Positions 19,201-27,470 of a stretch of DNA of 37,325 nt are shown piece after piece (the stretch's first letter is position 1; every line of letters begins with the position of its first letter). The translations under genes and the position numbers were made by a program. Origin of the DNA: Aggregatibacter actinomycetemcomitans. Lineage in GTDB: Bacteria; Pseudomonadota; Gammaproteobacteria; Enterobacterales; Pasteurellaceae. The notes under the pieces were generated by a model. That model was given only the letters and a program-made list of their open reading frames with translations, did no database searches and was not told where the DNA came from. The stretch spans positions 1 to 37,325 of the forward strand of contig JACAWG010000078.1 of the NCBI GenBank assembly GCA_017160915.1, given 5' to 3'.

Positions 19201-22200
19201 AACCGCAGCGAAAGCCTCTCAAGATCAAGCTGCACAATCAGCGACTGACGCAAGTTCAGCGAAAACCGCCGCAGAAGCCGCGCGTGATAAAGCTGTAGAA
19301 GCGCAAAATGCGGCTTCAACGTCTGCCTCAACGGCTAATGACGCGGCAACCAAAGCCGAAACCGCACAAGCTGCCGCAAAAGATTCTGAAAATAAAGCGG
19401 CACAATCCGCCTCCGATGCTGATGCAGCGAAAACTGCTGCAGAGACTGCACAACAAGCCGCGTCTGCTTCGGCGGGTCAAGCTGCGCAATCTGCAACGGA
19501 TGCAAGTTCAGCTAAAACAGCAGCGCAAACGGCACAACAAAACGCCGAATCTGCCCGTGATGCGGCACAAACCGCTGAACAAAATGCAAAAGCATCTGAA
19601 AATGCAGCAAGCGCATCTGCAACTGACGCCAACACAGCGAAAGATCAGGCTGTTACCGCGAAAAATGAGGCGGTAAATGCAAAAACCGCTGCGGAAACCG
19701 CACAAGGAAAAGCGGAAGATGCGGCGAACAATGCGAAAAATTCCGAAACAGCCGCCGCCGCTTCTGCAACAGCAGCAAACAATGATGCCGCTCGTGCCGA
19801 AGCAGCAAGAAGCGGTGCAGAAACAGCGCAAGCCGCAGCAGAAACCGCTCAAAATAATGCAAAACAATCGGAGCAAAATGCCAAAGCATCCGAGGATAAA
19901 GCCGCACAATCAGCGAATGACGCCGAAACGTCTAAAGCGGCAGCCGTCGTAGCACAAACCGCCGCAGAAGCCGCTCGTGATGCAGCACAAACGGCACAAC
20001 AAGGCGCTGAAACGGCAAGAGATGATGCGGTAGCCGCAAAAGTCGCTGCCGAGTCAGCAAAACAAGATGCCGAAACAGCACGTGATGCGGCAAAAGTGTC
20101 TGAAACCAATGCGGCACAATCCGAGCAAAATGCCAAAGCCTCTGAAACTGCCGCTGCAGGTTCTGCAACTCAAGCCGCGCAATCAGCGCAAGAGGCTAAT
20201 AATGCCAAAGATGCCGCGGTAACGGCACAAAATAAAGCGGAAGCGGCTCAAGCTAAAGCTGAAACGGCAGAAAGTAACGCGACTCAAGCTGCACAGCAAG
20301 CCGAAACGGCGAAAGACGCAGCGAAAGCGTCCGAAACCGCAGCCAAAACCGCACAACAAGGTGCTGAAGCAGCAAAAGCAGCGGCAGATCAATCGGCACA
20401 GGATGCCGCGACATCAGCCGCTACGGCTCAAACAGCCAAATCTGATGCGGAAAATGCGCGTGATAAAGCCATTGAAGCAAGAGATGCGGCGGCGACCTCC
20501 GCCTCTACAGCCAATAATGCGGCAACGACTGCCGAAGCTGCTCGTGATGCGGCAAAAGATTCTGAAAATAAAGCGGCACAATCCGAACAAAATGCGAAGG
20601 CTTCTGAAACCGCTGCAAAAAATGCGGAACAGGGCGCAGAAACCGCGAAAACAGCAGCAGTCGTAGCCCAAACGGCGGCGGAAACCGCGCGCGATGCGGC
20701 AAAAGCGTCCGAAACCAACGCAGCAAATTCTGCAACGGCTGCAAATAACGATGCTGATCGCGCCGAAGTTGCAAGACGTGGTGCGGAAACAGCACAAACC
20801 GCAACAGAAAATGCAAAAGATGAAGCGATCACGGCGAAAAACGATGCCGTAACCGCAAAAAATAATGCAGAAACCGCGCGAGATAAAGCCGTTGAAGCGC
20901 AAAATGCAGCAAAAGACTCCGAAACCGCTGCGAAAAATTCAGAAAACGCAGCCAAAGTCTCTGAAGACGCGGCAAAAGCCTCTGAAACGGCAGCAGCACA
21001 ATCCGAGCAAAACGCGGCAACTTCAGCGACCAATGCCAATAATGCGGCAGACAGAGCCGAAACCGCAAAACAAGGTGCCGAAGTAGCAAAAGATAGTGCT
21101 GTTGACGCCCAAAGCAAAGCGGAAACCGCCCGTGACGCAGCAAAAGATGCTCAAACGGCGGCGGCACAAAGTGCCCAAAATGCGGAAAGTGCAAAAACAG
21201 ATGCCGTACAAGCGAAAGACGATGCCGTAAATGCGAAAAATGAAGCGGTAACCGCCAAAGATAGCGCCGAAACGGCACAAAAATCCGCTGAAAATGCTAA
21301 AGATGAAGCCGTGACAGCAAAAGATGAAGCGAAAATTTCACAACAAGCGGCTGCACAATCCGAAACCAATGCAAAAGCGTCTGAAACCGCGTCTGCTGAA
21401 AATGCCAAAGAGGCGGATAAAGCGAAAACAGAGGCAGTAAACGCCAAAAATGACGCAGTTACCGCACAAAAAGGTTCCGAAGCGGCACAAAAAGCGGCTG
21501 AAACGGCGCAAACAAAAGCGGAAAGTGCTCAACTTGGTGCAATCAGCGCCAGAGATGAAGCCATTATTGCGAAAAATGATGCGAAAAACTCTGAGGTTGA
21601 GGCGAAAGCAGCTGCCAAAACCGCTAAAGATGAGGTTGCCGGCATTAAACGTGTTGTTCAGTCAACGGATGAGAACGGCAATGTCAACGCCGTCGCATCA
21701 AGTGCCCGTGGTAATAATGCAAGTGCGATCGGTTCCGGCGCAAAAGCGGAAGGCAACAACGCAACCGCTTTTGGTAGCAATTCAAAAGCCGGTGCAGAAC
21801 GTTCAACCGCTATCGGTCAAGGAGCTGAAGCCAGTGCGGCAAATTCCGTCGCCTTAGGTCACGGCTCTGTGGCAACGGAAGAAAATACCGTTTCTGTAGG
21901 TAACAAGAATGTTCAACGTCGCGTGACCAATGTTGCCGACGGTAGAAATCCAAACGATGCCGTAAACGTTAAGCAGTTAAATGAAGTTCATGGTGCGGTT
22001 GACAGTGTCCGTAACGACTTACGCAAAACCGATAAAAGACTTCGCGGCGGTATCGCAGGATCCACAGCCGTTGCAAATATTCCGCAGGTGACGCAACCGG
22101 GCTCTAATTTATTAGGTTTGGGCGTTGGTAACTTTAACGGGCAAAGCGCGGTTGCCGTGGGCTATTCCAAAGCAAGCGACAGCAACAAAGTGATTTTCAA

Positions 22201-22270
22201 AGTAAGCGGTGCAGCAACCACACAAGGCGATTTCAATGTGGGAGCCGGTATCGGTTATCAATGGAAATAA
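16250..22270 (+). CDS. Giant trimeric autotransporter adhesin (YadA family) with alanine-heptad stalk
   Basis: A 2006-residue type Vc surface adhesin. Residues 1-63 form the extended signal peptide (MNKIFKVIWN start, cut after AYA). Residues 64-230 are a YadA-like head with repeated AIAIG/VAIG strands, followed by a neck (GQLSATSTDAVNGSQL). A beta domain (about 274-330), 18 alanine heptads (339-464) and a second beta domain (465-527) come next. The main stalk is 181 heptads (528-1794). A second small YadA head (about 1810-1890), a neck (VADGRNPNDAVNVKQL) and the four-strand YadA anchor ending in GYQWK complete it. TAAGGAAA precedes the ATG. Size is similar to Aggregatibacter EmaA, but the alanine stalk is not what I recall for EmaA, so I leave the symbol open. 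The gene carries no uptake sequence. Confidence 0.93.
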   Translation: MNKIFKVIWNRNTQSLVVTSELSKANVKSSSDASVTKNSAIQKLLKVSALLLGLLQVGGNAYAASATYGNANSVPMDIDNDNALAISKGASASNTGAIAIGHNTIAKTNGAIAIGSSGTQTNGQNGVAIGANANANATKTVAVGSDSRASAQFGTALGAHTTATNNATAIGTRAVATNQYDVAIGFDSVTGSAKALTTLKIGNTEVGTAGVQQNGKGVVSIGGGTGGVQAFGTTYAPIIRQLQNVGAGQLSATSTDAVNGSQLYHVATAANEIANTQYQFTVNGGTVAKTMQNNGTNAVANNANNTLDFKANNGLEVTGANGAITYGLDQTTRDNISAASTAASQAQSTASAANTAATQARSTANTASTAATQAQATANSATAAAGQAQTAAGNAVTTANRADANATAALTGANNAVTKAEQAQTDATAATQTANNAKNTADAAKTAADTATSTANAAQADVNTLKGRTYTFSVANGKAAGSTTNGQADQWSLNNNDTLTFGATDDLSVSTDGQGNVIYGLSNNAKQAIADAATAAATVTNSLNQINQSVADAQNAATAAAGSANAAETAKNAAETANTAAQQAKTDAEAAKNAASTSASNASTSAQQADTAKNAAQAAQTAAANSATSAETANSAAQQAKTDAESAKDNAAQSARDAATAKQGAETAQAAATQSAQNAATSANNASTSAQQAYTAKNAAQAAQTAAAQSAQSAATSASDASTSAQQADTAKTAAQTAQAAAANSATSAEAANSAAQQAKTDAESAKNDAAQSATDAATAKQGAETAQAAAAQSAQSAATSANNASTSAQQADTAKTAAQAAENNATTAAQQAENAKNSAVTAQTQAEAAKDAAVAANTDAQQAKTDAEAARNAAVSAKDDAVSAKTAAETAQQGAESAKQAASTSADQAAQSATNAAGSATDAGNAASRAQTAESNANQAAQQAESAKTAASTSAADAETAKVAAVAAQTAAETAKQGAEAAQTAAKASQDQAAQSATDASSAKTAAEAARDKAVEAQNAASTSASTANDAATKAETAQAAAKDSENKAAQSASDADAAKTAAETAQQAASASAGQAAQSATDASSAKTAAQTAQQNAESARDAAQTAEQNAKASENAASASATDANTAKDQAVTAKNEAVNAKTAAETAQGKAEDAANNAKNSETAAAASATAANNDAARAEAARSGAETAQAAAETAQNNAKQSEQNAKASEDKAAQSANDAETSKAAAVVAQTAAEAARDAAQTAQQGAETARDDAVAAKVAAESAKQDAETARDAAKVSETNAAQSEQNAKASETAAAGSATQAAQSAQEANNAKDAAVTAQNKAEAAQAKAETAESNATQAAQQAETAKDAAKASETAAKTAQQGAEAAKAAADQSAQDAATSAATAQTAKSDAENARDKAIEARDAAATSASTANNAATTAEAARDAAKDSENKAAQSEQNAKASETAAKNAEQGAETAKTAAVVAQTAAETARDAAKASETNAANSATAANNDADRAEVARRGAETAQTATENAKDEAITAKNDAVTAKNNAETARDKAVEAQNAAKDSETAAKNSENAAKVSEDAAKASETAAAQSEQNAATSATNANNAADRAETAKQGAEVAKDSAVDAQSKAETARDAAKDAQTAAAQSAQNAESAKTDAVQAKDDAVNAKNEAVTAKDSAETAQKSAENAKDEAVTAKDEAKISQQAAAQSETNAKASETASAENAKEADKAKTEAVNAKNDAVTAQKGSEAAQKAAETAQTKAESAQLGAISARDEAIIAKNDAKNSEVEAKAAAKTAKDEVAGIKRVVQSTDENGNVNAVASSARGNNASAIGSGAKAEGNNATAFGSNSKAGAERSTAIGQGAEASAANSVALGHGSVATEENTVSVGNKNVQRRVTNVADGRNPNDAVNVKQLNEVHGAVDSVRNDLRKTDKRLRGGIAGSTAVANIPQVTQPGSNLLGLGVGNFNGQSAVAVGYSKASDSNKVIFKVSGAATTQGDFNVGAGIGYQWK
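17264..17641 (+). repeat. First alanine-heptad coiled-coil block (18 units of 21 bp)
   Basis: Eighteen consecutive heptads of the form [A]-x-x-x-[A/V]-x-x encode a short alanine-core coiled coil between the two similar beta domains of the adhesin. The residue after each block boundary changes sharply to LKGRTYTF. Confidence 0.85.
17831..21631 (+). repeat. Main stalk: 181 uninterrupted alanine heptads (21-bp units)
   Basis: Reading in sevens from AIADAAT to AAKTAKD, almost every unit is [A/S]-x-x-x-A-x-x. Distances between widely separated landmarks are exact multiples of 21 bp (for example 17831 to 21590 is 3759, or 179 x 21), so the register never slips. Exceptions are few, such as I or V at the fifth position near the start and T or S in two late units. 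At about 0.15 nm per residue, 1267 residues give a rod of about 190 nm. Confidence 0.88.
18053..18767 (+). repeat. Tandem 357-bp duplication in the adhesin stalk
   Basis: Two adjacent copies of a 357-bp (17-heptad) segment. The NASTSAQQ coding motif is at 18053 and 18410, and again at 18305 and 18662; the QQAKTDAESAK segment is at 18167 and 18524. All these pairs are 357 bp apart. The copies have diverged mainly at third codon positions. Outer limits are approximate. Confidence 0.8.
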
Positions 22271-22289
22271 CCCGACTTAACCCGTAAAT

Positions 22290-22335
22290 AAAAGCCATTC
22301 GGATAGTAATATTTGAATGGCTTTTACTTTTTCCG
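22290..22335 (+). terminator. Terminator of the adhesin gene
   Basis: AAAAGCCATTC and GAATGGCTTTT form an 11-bp stem followed by TACTTTTT, 20 bp after the adhesin stop codon. Confidence 0.82.
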
Positions 22336-22613
22336 CGAAAAAATCTTTTTATAGCGTTTTATTCGGTGTTTTATGGACTTTTCCGCTCGTTTCAATCGCT
22401 TTTTATTAAAATTTATTTTTTTATTCTGAAAACCAACAATGCAGACAGAATAAAAATCTACAAAATAAATTTTATTCATCAAAAAATAACGTGAATTTTA
22501 TAAAATTAGTGATTTCTCTCTATTGACTGATATTTTTATTGGTCTATATTGACCGCCTAACATTTTTTTAACTTTTCCATTTTTAACTTCTTATAACGTT
22601 CATAGGTGTTCAC
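22336..22613. other. AT-rich intergenic region before the NSS symporter gene
   Basis: The 343-bp gap between the adhesin and the symporter holds the adhesin terminator at its left end and a promoter near its right end. The middle is AT-rich with T- and A-runs. I see no ORF, uptake sequence or RNA gene in it. Confidence 0.6.
22523..22550 (+). promoter_or_regulatory. Sigma-70 promoter of the NSS symporter gene
   Basis: TTGACT (22523-22528), a 16-bp spacer and TATATT (22545-22550) closely match the -35 and -10 consensus, 63 bp upstream of the ATG. Confidence 0.65.
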
Positions 22614-24116
22614 ATGACACACACAACACAAAAACGCGAAACCTTCTCCGGGCGACGGGCATTTATTTTTGCCGCTATCGGTTCGGCAGTCGGTTTGGGC
22701 AATATCTGGCGTTTTCCTTATGTAACCTACGAAAACGGCGGCGGCGCCTTCATCATTCCTTACATCGTGGCATTATTAACTGCAGGGATTCCGTTATTAT
22801 TTCTAGATTATGCCATCGGACATAAATTCCGCGCCTCGCCGCCATTGGCATACCGCAAACTCAGAACCGGTTTTGAAACATTCGGTTGGTGGCAGGTGAT
22901 GATTAACGTGATCATCGGGCTTTATTACGCCGTCATCCTCGGCTGGGCGGCAAGTTATGCCTATTATTCCTTTACTTCCGCTTGGGGCAACAACCCTGTC
23001 GATTTCTTCCTGCACGAACACATTAAAATGGCTGGTGAAGTCGCGTTAAGCCTGGATTTCGTCGGTACGGTTGTCGGCCCGTTGCTTGCCGTTTGGGTGA
23101 TTACTTTATTGATTCTATCCCTCGGTGTACAAAAAGGCGTCGCGCGTTCTTCCGTGATTTTCATGCCGATTTTAGTCATCATGTTTGTGGCTTTAGTGGT
23201 CTATTCCTTATTTTTACCGGGCGCGGAAAAAGGGTTGGATGCGCTGTTCTCACCGGATTGGGATAAATTAAAAGACCCGAGCGTCTGGATTGCTGCTTAC
23301 GGACAAATATTCTTCTCCCTTTCCATCTGCTTCGGCATCATGGTGACCTATGCCTCCTATTTGAAAAAAGAATCGGACTTAACCGGCGCCGGCTTGGTCG
23401 TAGGCTTTGCCAACAGCAGCTTTGAAGTGTTGGCGGGTATCGGCGTATTCGCCGCCTTAGGTTTCATTGCCGTTGCCAACGGACAAGATGTGAGCGAAGT
23501 AGCAAAAGGCGGTATCGGTTTAGCCTTCTTTGCCTTCCCGACCATCATTAACCAAGCGCCGTTAGGGCAATTATTAGGCGTATTATTCTTCGGTTCCTTG
23601 GTTTTCGCGGGCTTAACCTCATTCATTTCCGTATTGGAAGTGATCATTTCCGCCGTACAGGACAAATTACGCTTACGCCGTGCTCACGCTACGTTTTTAG
23701 TCGGTTTGCCGATGATGGTGGCTTCCACGCTCTTATTCGGCACCGCCGCCGGCTTGCCGATGCTCGACACCATGGATAACTTCGTGAATATGTTCGGTAT
23801 CGTCGCCGTGGCATTCTTCTCCTTATTCTCCATCATTATGAGCGGTAGATTAAAAGAACTGGGCGAACACTTAAACGAAACCAGCTCCTTCAAAGTGGGG
23901 ATGATTTGGAAAGCCTTTATCGTCATCACCACCGGCGTACTCGCTTTCATGCTATACAAAGAAGCTACCAAAGTACTCACCAACGGCTACGAAGGCTATC
24001 CGGACTGGTTCGTCAACACCTTCGGCTGGGGCATGGCAATCGCTTTAGTGATCATCGCCTTCCTGCTTTCCCGCCTGCCGTGGAAACACTTAACGCAAAC
24101 ACAAGGAGAAAAATAA
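22614..24116 (+). CDS. Sodium-dependent amino-acid symporter, NSS/SNF family
   Basis: A Na+-coupled transporter of the neurotransmitter:sodium symporter (LeuT) family, 500 residues, with about 12 hydrophobic segments. The first helix carries the sodium-site signature [15 protein letters not shown] (about 19-33), with [11 protein letters not shown] after it. The small gene directly downstream (2-bp gap) encodes a MetS-like partner. In Corynebacterium the MetP-MetS pair imports methionine and alanine, so this may be a MetP-type carrier. Substrate choice is inference. Confidence 0.92.
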   Translation: MTHTTQKRETFSGRRAFIFAAIGSAVGLGNIWRFPYVTYENGGGAFIIPYIVALLTAGIPLLFLDYAIGHKFRASPPLAYRKLRTGFETFGWWQVMINVIIGLYYAVILGWAASYAYYSFTSAWGNNPVDFFLHEHIKMAGEVALSLDFVGTVVGPLLAVWVITLLILSLGVQKGVARSSVIFMPILVIMFVALVVYSLFLPGAEKGLDALFSPDWDKLKDPSVWIAAYGQIFFSLSICFGIMVTYASYLKKESDLTGAGLVVGFANSSFEVLAGIGVFAALGFIAVANGQDVSEVAKGGIGLAFFAFPTIINQAPLGQLLGVLFFGSLVFAGLTSFISVLEVIISAVQDKLRLRRAHATFLVGLPMMVASTLLFGTAAGLPMLDTMDNFVNMFGIVAVAFFSLFSIIMSGRLKELGEHLNETSSFKVGMIWKAFIVITTGVLAFMLYKEATKVLTNGYEGYPDWFVNTFGWGMAIALVIIAFLLSRLPWKHLTQTQGEK

Positions 24117-24117
24117 G

Positions 24118-24210
24118 ATGTCAACCAACGCAATTATCATGATGGCAGTCGCGCTCATCATCATCTGGGGCGGATTATTGGTTTCCGTCATCAGATTACC
24201 GAAAGAATAA
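24118..24210 (+). CDS. MetS-like small subunit of the NSS symporter (30 residues)
   Basis: A 30-codon gene, MSTNAIIMMAV...RLPKE, with one membrane helix (about residues 5-24) and a short basic/acidic tail. GGAG lies at the end of the symporter gene, nine bases upstream of this ATG, and the ATG is one base past the upstream stop codon. It resembles the MetS family of small NSS partners, which are always encoded directly after a MetP-type symporter and are needed for its transport. Too short for ordinary ORF cut-offs. A bidirectional terminator follows. Confidence 0.82.
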   Translation: MSTNAIIMMAVALIIIWGGLLVSVIRLPKE

Positions 24211-24227
24211 TTCGGCAAATAAAAAAG

Positions 24228-24262
24228 AAAAATCCCATCGGTTTTCCGGTGGGATTTTTTTG
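24228..24262. terminator. Bidirectional terminator
   Basis: AATCCCATCGG and CCGGTGGGATT pair over 11 bp (one G-T) around a TTTT loop, with an A-run before and a T-run after. It ends the symporter operon and can also end the minus-strand flotillin operon. Confidence 0.85.
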
Positions 24263-24342
24263 TGGTAGTAAGTAAAAGTGCGGTGTTTTTTTGAGGTGTT
24301 TTAAAACGCTATAAAAATTAACCGCTCTTTTTGATTTGCAAA

Positions 24343-26052
24343 CTAACTCTCAGATTTAGTTACATTTTGATTTAGGTTTTGGGTTAACCCATTAATATCG
24401 GCGCCGTTTAAGCCAAGTTCTTTTAATAGATTATCGACGAGTGGTGCCTGTCCGCGATAACGTAATGCGCTGTTTACCAACTGATCGGATAAACTGCCAT
24501 TGGACGAAGCTTCCGCATTGTCTGAGGATGCTGTAGAACCAAACCCACCCAAACCATTTACTTGCAATATCTTAATATCGTCAATGTTTTCCATCGGACG
24601 AACACTTTCACGAATAATATCCGGCAAATGTTTCAACAAGGCTAGACGAACCTGCATTTCCACTTGTTCCACAGAAAGCACATTAGCGGCTTCATTTACG
24701 GCTCGAGTACCCTCCGCATCAACTTTATATTGTTGCTCTAGGGCTTTTGCTAATAAGATTTTTGCATCTGCCTCACCTTTAGCCTGTAAGCGTTGTTTTT
24801 CAGCCTCCGCTTCCGCCACAATACGTAAAGCCTCCGCACGATCTAGAGCCGCTTGTTTCTCGGCTTCTGCCGCAACCGTAATCGCAATAGCATCTTTTTG
24901 CGCAACTTCTTGTGCGGCAATTAATTCTACCGCTTTCACACGTTCCGCTTTTTCTGTTTCACGGACGGTAATAACACTTTCTTCTTCACGTACAGCTGTC
25001 GCTCTGGCTTTATCGGCAAGTGCTTTAGCCTCAGATTCGGCGCGTGATTTTTCTGCAACGGCAATTGCACGGTCCTGCTCAGCCAATTCAATCGCTTTTT
25101 TCCGTTCTACTTCCGCCCGTTCAATTTGCTGATCCTTTTGAATTTTTTCATTTTCAATATCACGTTCGGCAAGAATACGTTTTAAATCTACTTCTCGGGA
25201 TGCCGCAATTTTTACTTCTTCTGCTTCGCGTTTTTTCTGCGCTTCCTGTCCTGCAATCTCCGCATTTTGCTCTGCACGACGAACGGCAATTTCTCGTTCT
25301 TGTTCTAATTTGGCATATTCTTCTTCACGCAAAATCTGTAAGCGGGTACGCTCTGCTTCTAAGTTTTTAGTTTTAATTGCCAAATCGGTATCTTGTTCAA
25401 TATCGTTACGTTTTTTACGACGTACTTCAATGGTTTCGGTTAAACGGGTCAAACCTTCGGCATCAAATGCATTTTGTGGATTAAAATATTCAAAACTGGT
25501 TTGATCCAATCCGGTCAGGGAAACCGTTTCTAATTCCAAGCCGTTTTTGAACAAGTCTTCCGATACAACCTGTTGTACCTTTTGTACAAAATCTACCCGT
25601 TTTTCGTGTAATTCTTCCATTGCCATCTCAGCGGCAACCGCGCGTAAACTATCAACAAATTTACCTTCCACCAATTCTTTTAATTGTTGTGGAGACATGG
25701 TTTTCATACCTAACGTTTGCGCTGCCGTAGCAATACTTTCAGCTGTTGGTTTAACCCGAACATAGAACTCTGCTGTTACATCAACCCGCATACGATCACG
25801 GGTAATGAGTGCTTGTTCCGCTGCACGGCGAACCTCTAAACGCAACGTATTCATATTAACGGGGATAACTTCATGCAAAACAGGCAACACTATTGCGCCC
25901 CCGTTCATAATGACTTTTTCGCCACCGAAACCGGTTCGCACAAAAGAAACCTCTTTGCTGGCGCGACGGTATAAACGGGTGAGGATTAAGCCGAGAATTA
26001 ATAACGCAACGAATACAATACCGGCGATAATTCCTATTGAGATCAATTCCAT
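24343..26052 (-). CDS. yqiK: Flotillin/SPFH-domain membrane protein, YqiK-like
   Basis: A flotillin-class scaffold of membrane microdomains, 569 residues. It has one N-terminal membrane helix (about 5-26), an SPFH/Band-7 domain (about 30-200, with VPVLHEVIPVNMNTLRLEVRR and LELETVSLTGLDQTSFEYFNPQNAFDAEG), a long charged Glu/Ala/Arg coiled coil (about 205-450), and a Gly/Ser-rich C-terminal tail. Sequence and the adjacent YqiJ-like gene match E. coli YqiK with YqiJ. It is the last gene of a four-gene operon with pspA-like and regulator-like genes, 32 bp after the yqiJ-like gene, with TAAGGAAA before the ATG. Likely role: membrane organisation during envelope stress, by inference. Confidence 0.9.
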   Translation of the reverse strand: MELISIGIIAGIVFVALLILGLILTRLYRRASKEVSFVRTGFGGEKVIMNGGAIVLPVLHEVIPVNMNTLRLEVRRAAEQALITRDRMRVDVTAEFYVRVKPTAESIATAAQTLGMKTMSPQQLKELVEGKFVDSLRAVAAEMAMEELHEKRVDFVQKVQQVVSEDLFKNGLELETVSLTGLDQTSFEYFNPQNAFDAEGLTRLTETIEVRRKKRNDIEQDTDLAIKTKNLEAERTRLQILREEEYAKLEQEREIAVRRAEQNAEIAGQEAQKKREAEEVKIAASREVDLKRILAERDIENEKIQKDQQIERAEVERKKAIELAEQDRAIAVAEKSRAESEAKALADKARATAVREEESVITVRETEKAERVKAVELIAAQEVAQKDAIAITVAAEAEKQAALDRAEALRIVAEAEAEKQRLQAKGEADAKILLAKALEQQYKVDAEGTRAVNEAANVLSVEQVEMQVRLALLKHLPDIIRESVRPMENIDDIKILQVNGLGGFGSTASSDNAEASSNGSLSDQLVNSALRYRGQAPLVDNLLKELGLNGADINGLTQNLNQNVTKSES

Positions 26053-26084
26053 AATTTTTCCTTAGTTCTATTAAAAATTCATAT

Positions 26085-26750
26085 TTAATCAACCAAATTA
26101 CCGTTTGGGTTTTTGATTGCCTTGAACAGATTATTACGCAAAGAAATCAGTAATATCGTTTCTCCTTGTGTTAAATCCTTATCATCATCCGGTTCAACCA
26201 TCACATAATGTTGCTGACCATAACGATCTTTTACTTTGGCTTCGGCAGGGCTACCCGGTTTTGCTGTACCCAGTACAATAGTACCTATACACCCTATCAA
26301 ATTATCTTGAGTCACCGCCGTAGTTTCATCTTTGGGAAAGATTTTATATACTCCGGCAGCCGTTATACGTACCAAAGGCAAGCTGATAAACCAGACAATT
26401 ACGGCAGCAAGACAGCCATGTAAATAAAAACCCAACAAATGAGACAAAGCATATTGCAGGCTGTAACCAAGCAAACCAAAAACAGCAAGAAAGATCACCA
26501 ATAATATTAATAAAGGTAATTTTCCCACATATAACCAACTTAAAAACCGAATAAATATGCCGGCATCTGCGGTATCAAGCCCAATTTCGGCATGCACCGT
26601 TTCAGTTAAACTATCCGGTAAAAAACTATCTACCCAATCATTAATACCACCTAACATAAATGAGATAACTTCAAGAACACCAAGCAACAACATCAGCATA
26701 ATGGCAATTCCGAAAATTTCATTTTGTGGTGCAATAACCAGTTCCCACAT
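26085..26750 (-). CDS. yqiJ: YqiJ-like inner-membrane protein with OB-fold domain
   Basis: A 221-residue membrane protein with about three to four helices (about 10-35, 70-98, 104-130) and a soluble C-terminal region (about 145-215, IGCIGTIVLGTAKPGSPAEAKVKDRYGQQHYVMVEP) that looks like the NfeD/YqiJ OB-fold. NfeD-type proteins are commonly encoded with flotillins and thought to assist them. AAGGAT precedes the ATG. It lies 24 bp after the pspA-like gene and 32 bp before the flotillin gene, indicating one transcript. Confidence 0.85.
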   Translation of the reverse strand: MWELVIAPQNEIFGIAIMLMLLLGVLEVISFMLGGINDWVDSFLPDSLTETVHAEIGLDTADAGIFIRFLSWLYVGKLPLLILLVIFLAVFGLLGYSLQYALSHLLGFYLHGCLAAVIVWFISLPLVRITAAGVYKIFPKDETTAVTQDNLIGCIGTIVLGTAKPGSPAEAKVKDRYGQQHYVMVEPDDDKDLTQGETILLISLRNNLFKAIKNPNGNLVD

Positions 26751-26774
26751 AGTTTATCCTTCGTTTTAAATAAG

Positions 26775-27443
26775 TTATTTGGTTGTTTTAAGCTGTGCCA
26801 AACGTTCCTTAATGCGATTAGCCCGACTCACTTCCTCCAGCTCTTTTAATTTCGCTAATTGTGATGAATCACGACCATCAATATTTAAGCCCGTTTGGCG
26901 GCTCATTATACGATCAAATGCATTCGCTGTTTTTTCCGTATCACGCAAAACACGATTTAATGTTGAACCGTCATTACTATTTTCATTTGTTGTCGCTTTT
27001 GTTTGGCTTTGTTTCCAATCCTGTATTGCTTGTTGCATTTCACGTCGTTTAGCCTGTAATGCAACAATAAAACCTTCAAGTTCTTTTTCCTGTGCCGCAC
27101 AATCTGCCACCGTATTTTCTAAAACGGGAAGACGCGCTTCAATATCCATTTGTTCAGCAATACCGGTTTCCGCTAAATCATCCCGGTTAGATTTTAACGC
27201 GTCCTGAATGTACTCTTGCAACACTTCATGACGACTGCTTTCATCTGTCATCTTTTTCGTTGCCAAATGTTTCTGTACTAAAATCTTACCTAATTCTGAC
27301 CGCACTTCATCAATAGCACGTTCAATTTCACGGATATTTTCATTCATTACGGCTTCCGGTGCTAAATTTTCTGCTACATCTAAAATAGCATGAAAACCTC
27401 CACTGACTAAACGACCAACTCTGCGAGCCAATGTTTCACTCAT
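26775..27443 (-). CDS. PspA/IM30 family membrane-stress protein
   Basis: A 222-residue member of the PspA/IM30/Vipp1 family, which are ESCRT-III-like helical proteins that bind and protect stressed inner membranes. The sequence is almost entirely helical with long coiled coils (about 40-160), and starts with an amphipathic helix (about 2-24). It is closer in feel to YjfJ-type PspA proteins than to E. coli PspA itself. A perfect AAGGAGG lies six bases upstream. There is no pspF, pspB or pspC beside it; the neighbours are flotillin and YqiJ-like genes and a putative regulator. One uptake sequence is internal (27299). Confidence 0.88.
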   Translation of the reverse strand: MSETLARRVGRLVSGGFHAILDVAENLAPEAVMNENIREIERAIDEVRSELGKILVQKHLATKKMTDESSRHEVLQEYIQDALKSNRDDLAETGIAEQMDIEARLPVLENTVADCAAQEKELEGFIVALQAKRREMQQAIQDWKQSQTKATTNENSNDGSTLNRVLRDTEKTANAFDRIMSRQTGLNIDGRDSSQLAKLKELEEVSRANRIKERLAQLKTTK

Positions 27444-27470
27444 TTTTTACCTCCTTAGTTAATATAACGA

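Noticed and set aside
17831-21631. Regular DNA repetition that could suggest a CRISPR or satellite array
   Set aside because: The repeats are degenerate 21-bp codon heptads with no conserved repeat plus unique spacer structure, and lie in one intact reading frame.
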